Positions 6,697 through 7,937 of a stretch of 7,937 nucleotides of DNA are shown here, piece by piece. The position numbers and the translations under genes were made by a program. Source of the DNA: Flavobacteriaceae bacterium (GTDB taxonomy: Bacteria > Bacteroidota > Bacteroidia > Flavobacteriales > Flavobacteriaceae); NCBI GenBank assembly GCA_016780435.1, contig JADHLU010000035.1, positions 1 through 7,937 on the forward strand, given 5' to 3'. Each line of letters starts with the position of its first letter. Positions within the stretch are counted from its first letter, which is position 1. Below the pieces are notes generated by a model. That model searched no databases, was not told where the DNA came from, and saw only the letters and a program-made list of their open reading frames with translations.

Positions 6697-6891
6697 ATGA
6701 GAAAGTGGTTTGTTTTTTCTGTGGCTTCGCTAGCTACTGTAGGCTTTGGTCTGGCGCTTTTGGGCGAGGCCATTATCGCAAAATCGAAAGATGAATCGTG
6801 GTTCTGGTTGGGCACCCTTGCTCTAATAGTTATCAATACGGGGCTTTCGCTTCTGGGCCGAGCGGTCATCGAACGATTAAAATTACCGTAG
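6697..6891 (+). CDS. Small two-helix membrane protein, first gene of the BASS operon
   Basis: A 64-residue hydrophobic protein of unknown function with two predicted membrane helices (about 5-27 and 35-57) joined by a short charged loop (AKSKDES). The helices end in similar motifs, GLALLGEAI (18-26) and GLSLLGRAV (49-57), suggesting an internal duplication. The frame is open upstream, so ATG 6637 would give an 84-aa form starting MATDTALLIENTYFES. I prefer ATG 6697 because that leaves 58 bp for divergent promoters and because 6637 overlaps the start codon of the opposite gene. A TTTG (6654-6657) and TATTTTG (6673-6679) upstream vaguely resemble Bacteroidota promoter boxes. The stop abuts the transporter's ATG (TAGATG), so translation is probably coupled and the protein may assist the transporter or share its regulation. 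Confidence 0.65.
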   Translation: MRKWFVFSVASLATVGFGLALLGEAIIAKSKDESWFWLGTLALIVINTGLSLLGRAVIERLKLP

Positions 6892-7788
6892 ATGTCAGAT
6901 TTGAATTTGACCGGGGTTCAGATTGAGTTTGATCCAAACGCCCTGTGGCTATTGAACCTAGCATTGGGCTTTATCATGTTTGGTATTGCCTTAGAGATTA
7001 AGCCGGCACATTTTAAACTGCTCTGGGTGTCTCCTAAACCTGTTTTTGCGGGGCTATTCAGTCAGTTTGTCGCCCTTCAACTGGTCACGTTGATCTTAGT
7101 TTGGCTGATTGAACCCGCGACTGATATTGCTTTGGGAATGTTTTTAGTGGCGGCTTGCCCGGGGGGCAATGTCTCTAATTTCATGAGTCATTTTGCAGGC
7201 GGAAATAGCGCCCTTTCGATTAGCTTAACGGCCGTTTCATCGGTTGCGGCAGTGGTTATGACCCCATTGGTTTTTAATACCATGGTTTACTTCTACCTTG
7301 AGACTACTTCAGCTTCTACCAATTTTTCGATTTCTTTTCTCGACATGTTTGAGGTGGTCATTCTTATTCTAGGAATCCCGCTGTTACTCGGAATGACCTT
7401 CGCCCATTTTCTGCCTCTATGGTCAAAAAGGCTTGCGGCCATTTTTAAGTGGACATCTGTTGTCTTCTTTGTTTTTTTAGTTGTTTTAATGATCGTTCAA
7501 AATCAATCGGCTTTTCAAGCCAGTATTACTTCACTATTTTCAGTGGTTGTGGTCCACAACTTAGCGGCTTTAGTCACCGGATTTTCGGTCGCCCTTCTGT
7601 TTGGTTTAGGCCTAGCTGAAAGACGAACCTTGAGCATAGAGACTGGCATTCAGAACTCAGGTCTTGGTCTGCTACTGATATTTTCTTTCTTTGATCAAAA
7701 CAAAGGAATGGCCGTGGTGGCTGCCCTTTGGGGCATTTGGCATCTTATTTCAGGTATGTCTCTGGCCTTGTTCTGGTCAAAACGATGA
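6892..7788 (+). CDS. BASS (bile acid:sodium symporter, SLC10-like) family transporter
   Basis: Inner-membrane Na+-coupled symporter for an organic anion; substrates across the family include bile acids, pyruvate, pantothenate and other small acids, so the substrate here is unknown. The 298 residues are largely hydrophobic with about 9-10 predicted helices, the usual BASS size. The family core motif CPGGNVSN (89-96) and LSISLT (108-113) in the first broken helix, and ETGIQN (250-255) in the second, are intact. Using the spacing of the Neisseria meningitidis ASBT structure, the Na+ ligands Ser114, Asn115, Ser128, Thr132, Glu260 and Gln264 correspond to S95, N96, S109, T113, E250 and Q254, so both sodium sites look complete. 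It starts directly after the stop of the small membrane protein and is followed 6 bp later by an acyltransferase gene, indicating an operon. Confidence 0.92.
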   Translation: MSDLNLTGVQIEFDPNALWLLNLALGFIMFGIALEIKPAHFKLLWVSPKPVFAGLFSQFVALQLVTLILVWLIEPATDIALGMFLVAACPGGNVSNFMSHFAGGNSALSISLTAVSSVAAVVMTPLVFNTMVYFYLETTSASTNFSISFLDMFEVVILILGIPLLLGMTFAHFLPLWSKRLAAIFKWTSVVFFVFLVVLMIVQNQSAFQASITSLFSVVVVHNLAALVTGFSVALLFGLGLAERRTLSIETGIQNSGLGLLLIFSFFDQNKGMAVVAALWGIWHLISGMSLALFWSKR

Positions 7789-7794
7789 GTTGTG

Positions 7795-7937
7795 ATGGTG
7801 TCTAATGTGTTAGTTTCAGGGGTTAAAGGGTTCTTGCGCATAGCGTTGCGACTGTACTTTAGAGAAATCAGACACGCTTCGCATCAAATAGATCAACATC
7901 GACCGCTGCTCTTTTTGGCCAACCATCAGAATGCGCT
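7795..7937 (+). CDS. PlsC-like glycerolipid acyltransferase, N-terminal fragment (runs off the window)
   Basis: The open frame from ATG 7795 to the window edge gives 47 codons. It begins MVSNVLVSGVKGFLRIALRL and reaches PLLFLANHQNA(L), which matches the first block of the lysophosphatidic-acid acyltransferase family: NHQNALxD, whose His and Asp form the HxxxxD catalytic pair. The Asp falls just beyond the edge. Such enzymes transfer fatty acyl groups to lysophospholipids or related acceptors at the membrane. An in-frame TGA at 7786-7788 (the transporter's own stop) limits the start to GTG 7792, ATG 7795 or GTG 7798. The 6-bp gap to the transporter supports co-transcription. The exact acceptor and the subfamily cannot be judged from the fragment. 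Confidence 0.75.
   Translation, partial: MVSNVLVSGVKGFLRIALRLYFREIRHASHQIDQHRPLLFLANHQNA

Noticed and set aside
6672..6869. Minus-strand open frame opposite the small membrane protein
   Set aside because: It is antisense to a hydrophobic protein with clear helices and motif repetition, has polar low-information content and no start context.
1..7937. CRISPR array, insertion sequence or toxin-antitoxin system
   Set aside because: No regularly spaced repeats, transposase or paired small toxin/antitoxin genes were seen; the recombinase is the only mobility gene in the window.

Overview
The window looks like a chromosomal segment of a Bacteroidota bacterium, probably a marine Flavobacteriales-type organism. 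The evidence is the protein repertoire: a Bacteroidota-style lipoprotein with an acidic/lysine stretch after the lipobox cysteine, a very large Asp-box (BNR/VPS10-like) secreted protein, an AIM6-like phosphodiesterase and a BASS transporter. Start codons are preceded by AT-rich sequence rather than Shine-Dalgarno motifs, and the tRNA 3' end has no encoded CCA. Genus cannot be given from sequence reading alone.

Left edge (1-513): the end of an integrative element. A tyrosine-recombinase gene runs leftward out of the window. Its start codon lies about 60 bp from a truncated 3' portion of a tRNA-Val(UAC) gene, the classic arrangement of an element inserted into the 3' end of a tRNA gene. The original tRNA terminator follows at 525-556. 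An 11-bp inverted repeat sits between the integrase start and the tRNA core. The element's cargo and the intact tRNA copy should lie to the left, outside the window.

Middle (560-2541): a short structured non-coding stretch, then a leftward Bor-family lipoprotein gene interrupted by an in-frame TAA inside its signal peptide. Divergent from it is a 499-aa lipoprotein with an InlB-like repeat followed by an arylsulfotransferase (ASST) propeller.

Centre (2610-5893): a 1078-aa secreted protein with about eleven Asp-box motifs (sortilin/VPS10-type propellers), ending at a strong hairpin terminator. That terminator is shared with the convergent gene for a secreted PLC/GDPD-superfamily phosphodiesterase.

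Right (6697-7937): divergent from the phosphodiesterase is a tight rightward operon. It holds a small two-helix membrane protein, a BASS (SLC10-like) sodium symporter whose start directly abuts the preceding stop (TAGATG), and the first 47 codons of a PlsC-like acyltransferase cut by the window edge.

No clearly new defence or other system is visible. The most informative points are the integration junction with its inverted repeat, the nonsense-interrupted Bor-like gene, the operator-like repeats before the large BNR gene, and the small internally repeated membrane protein coupled to the BASS transporter.
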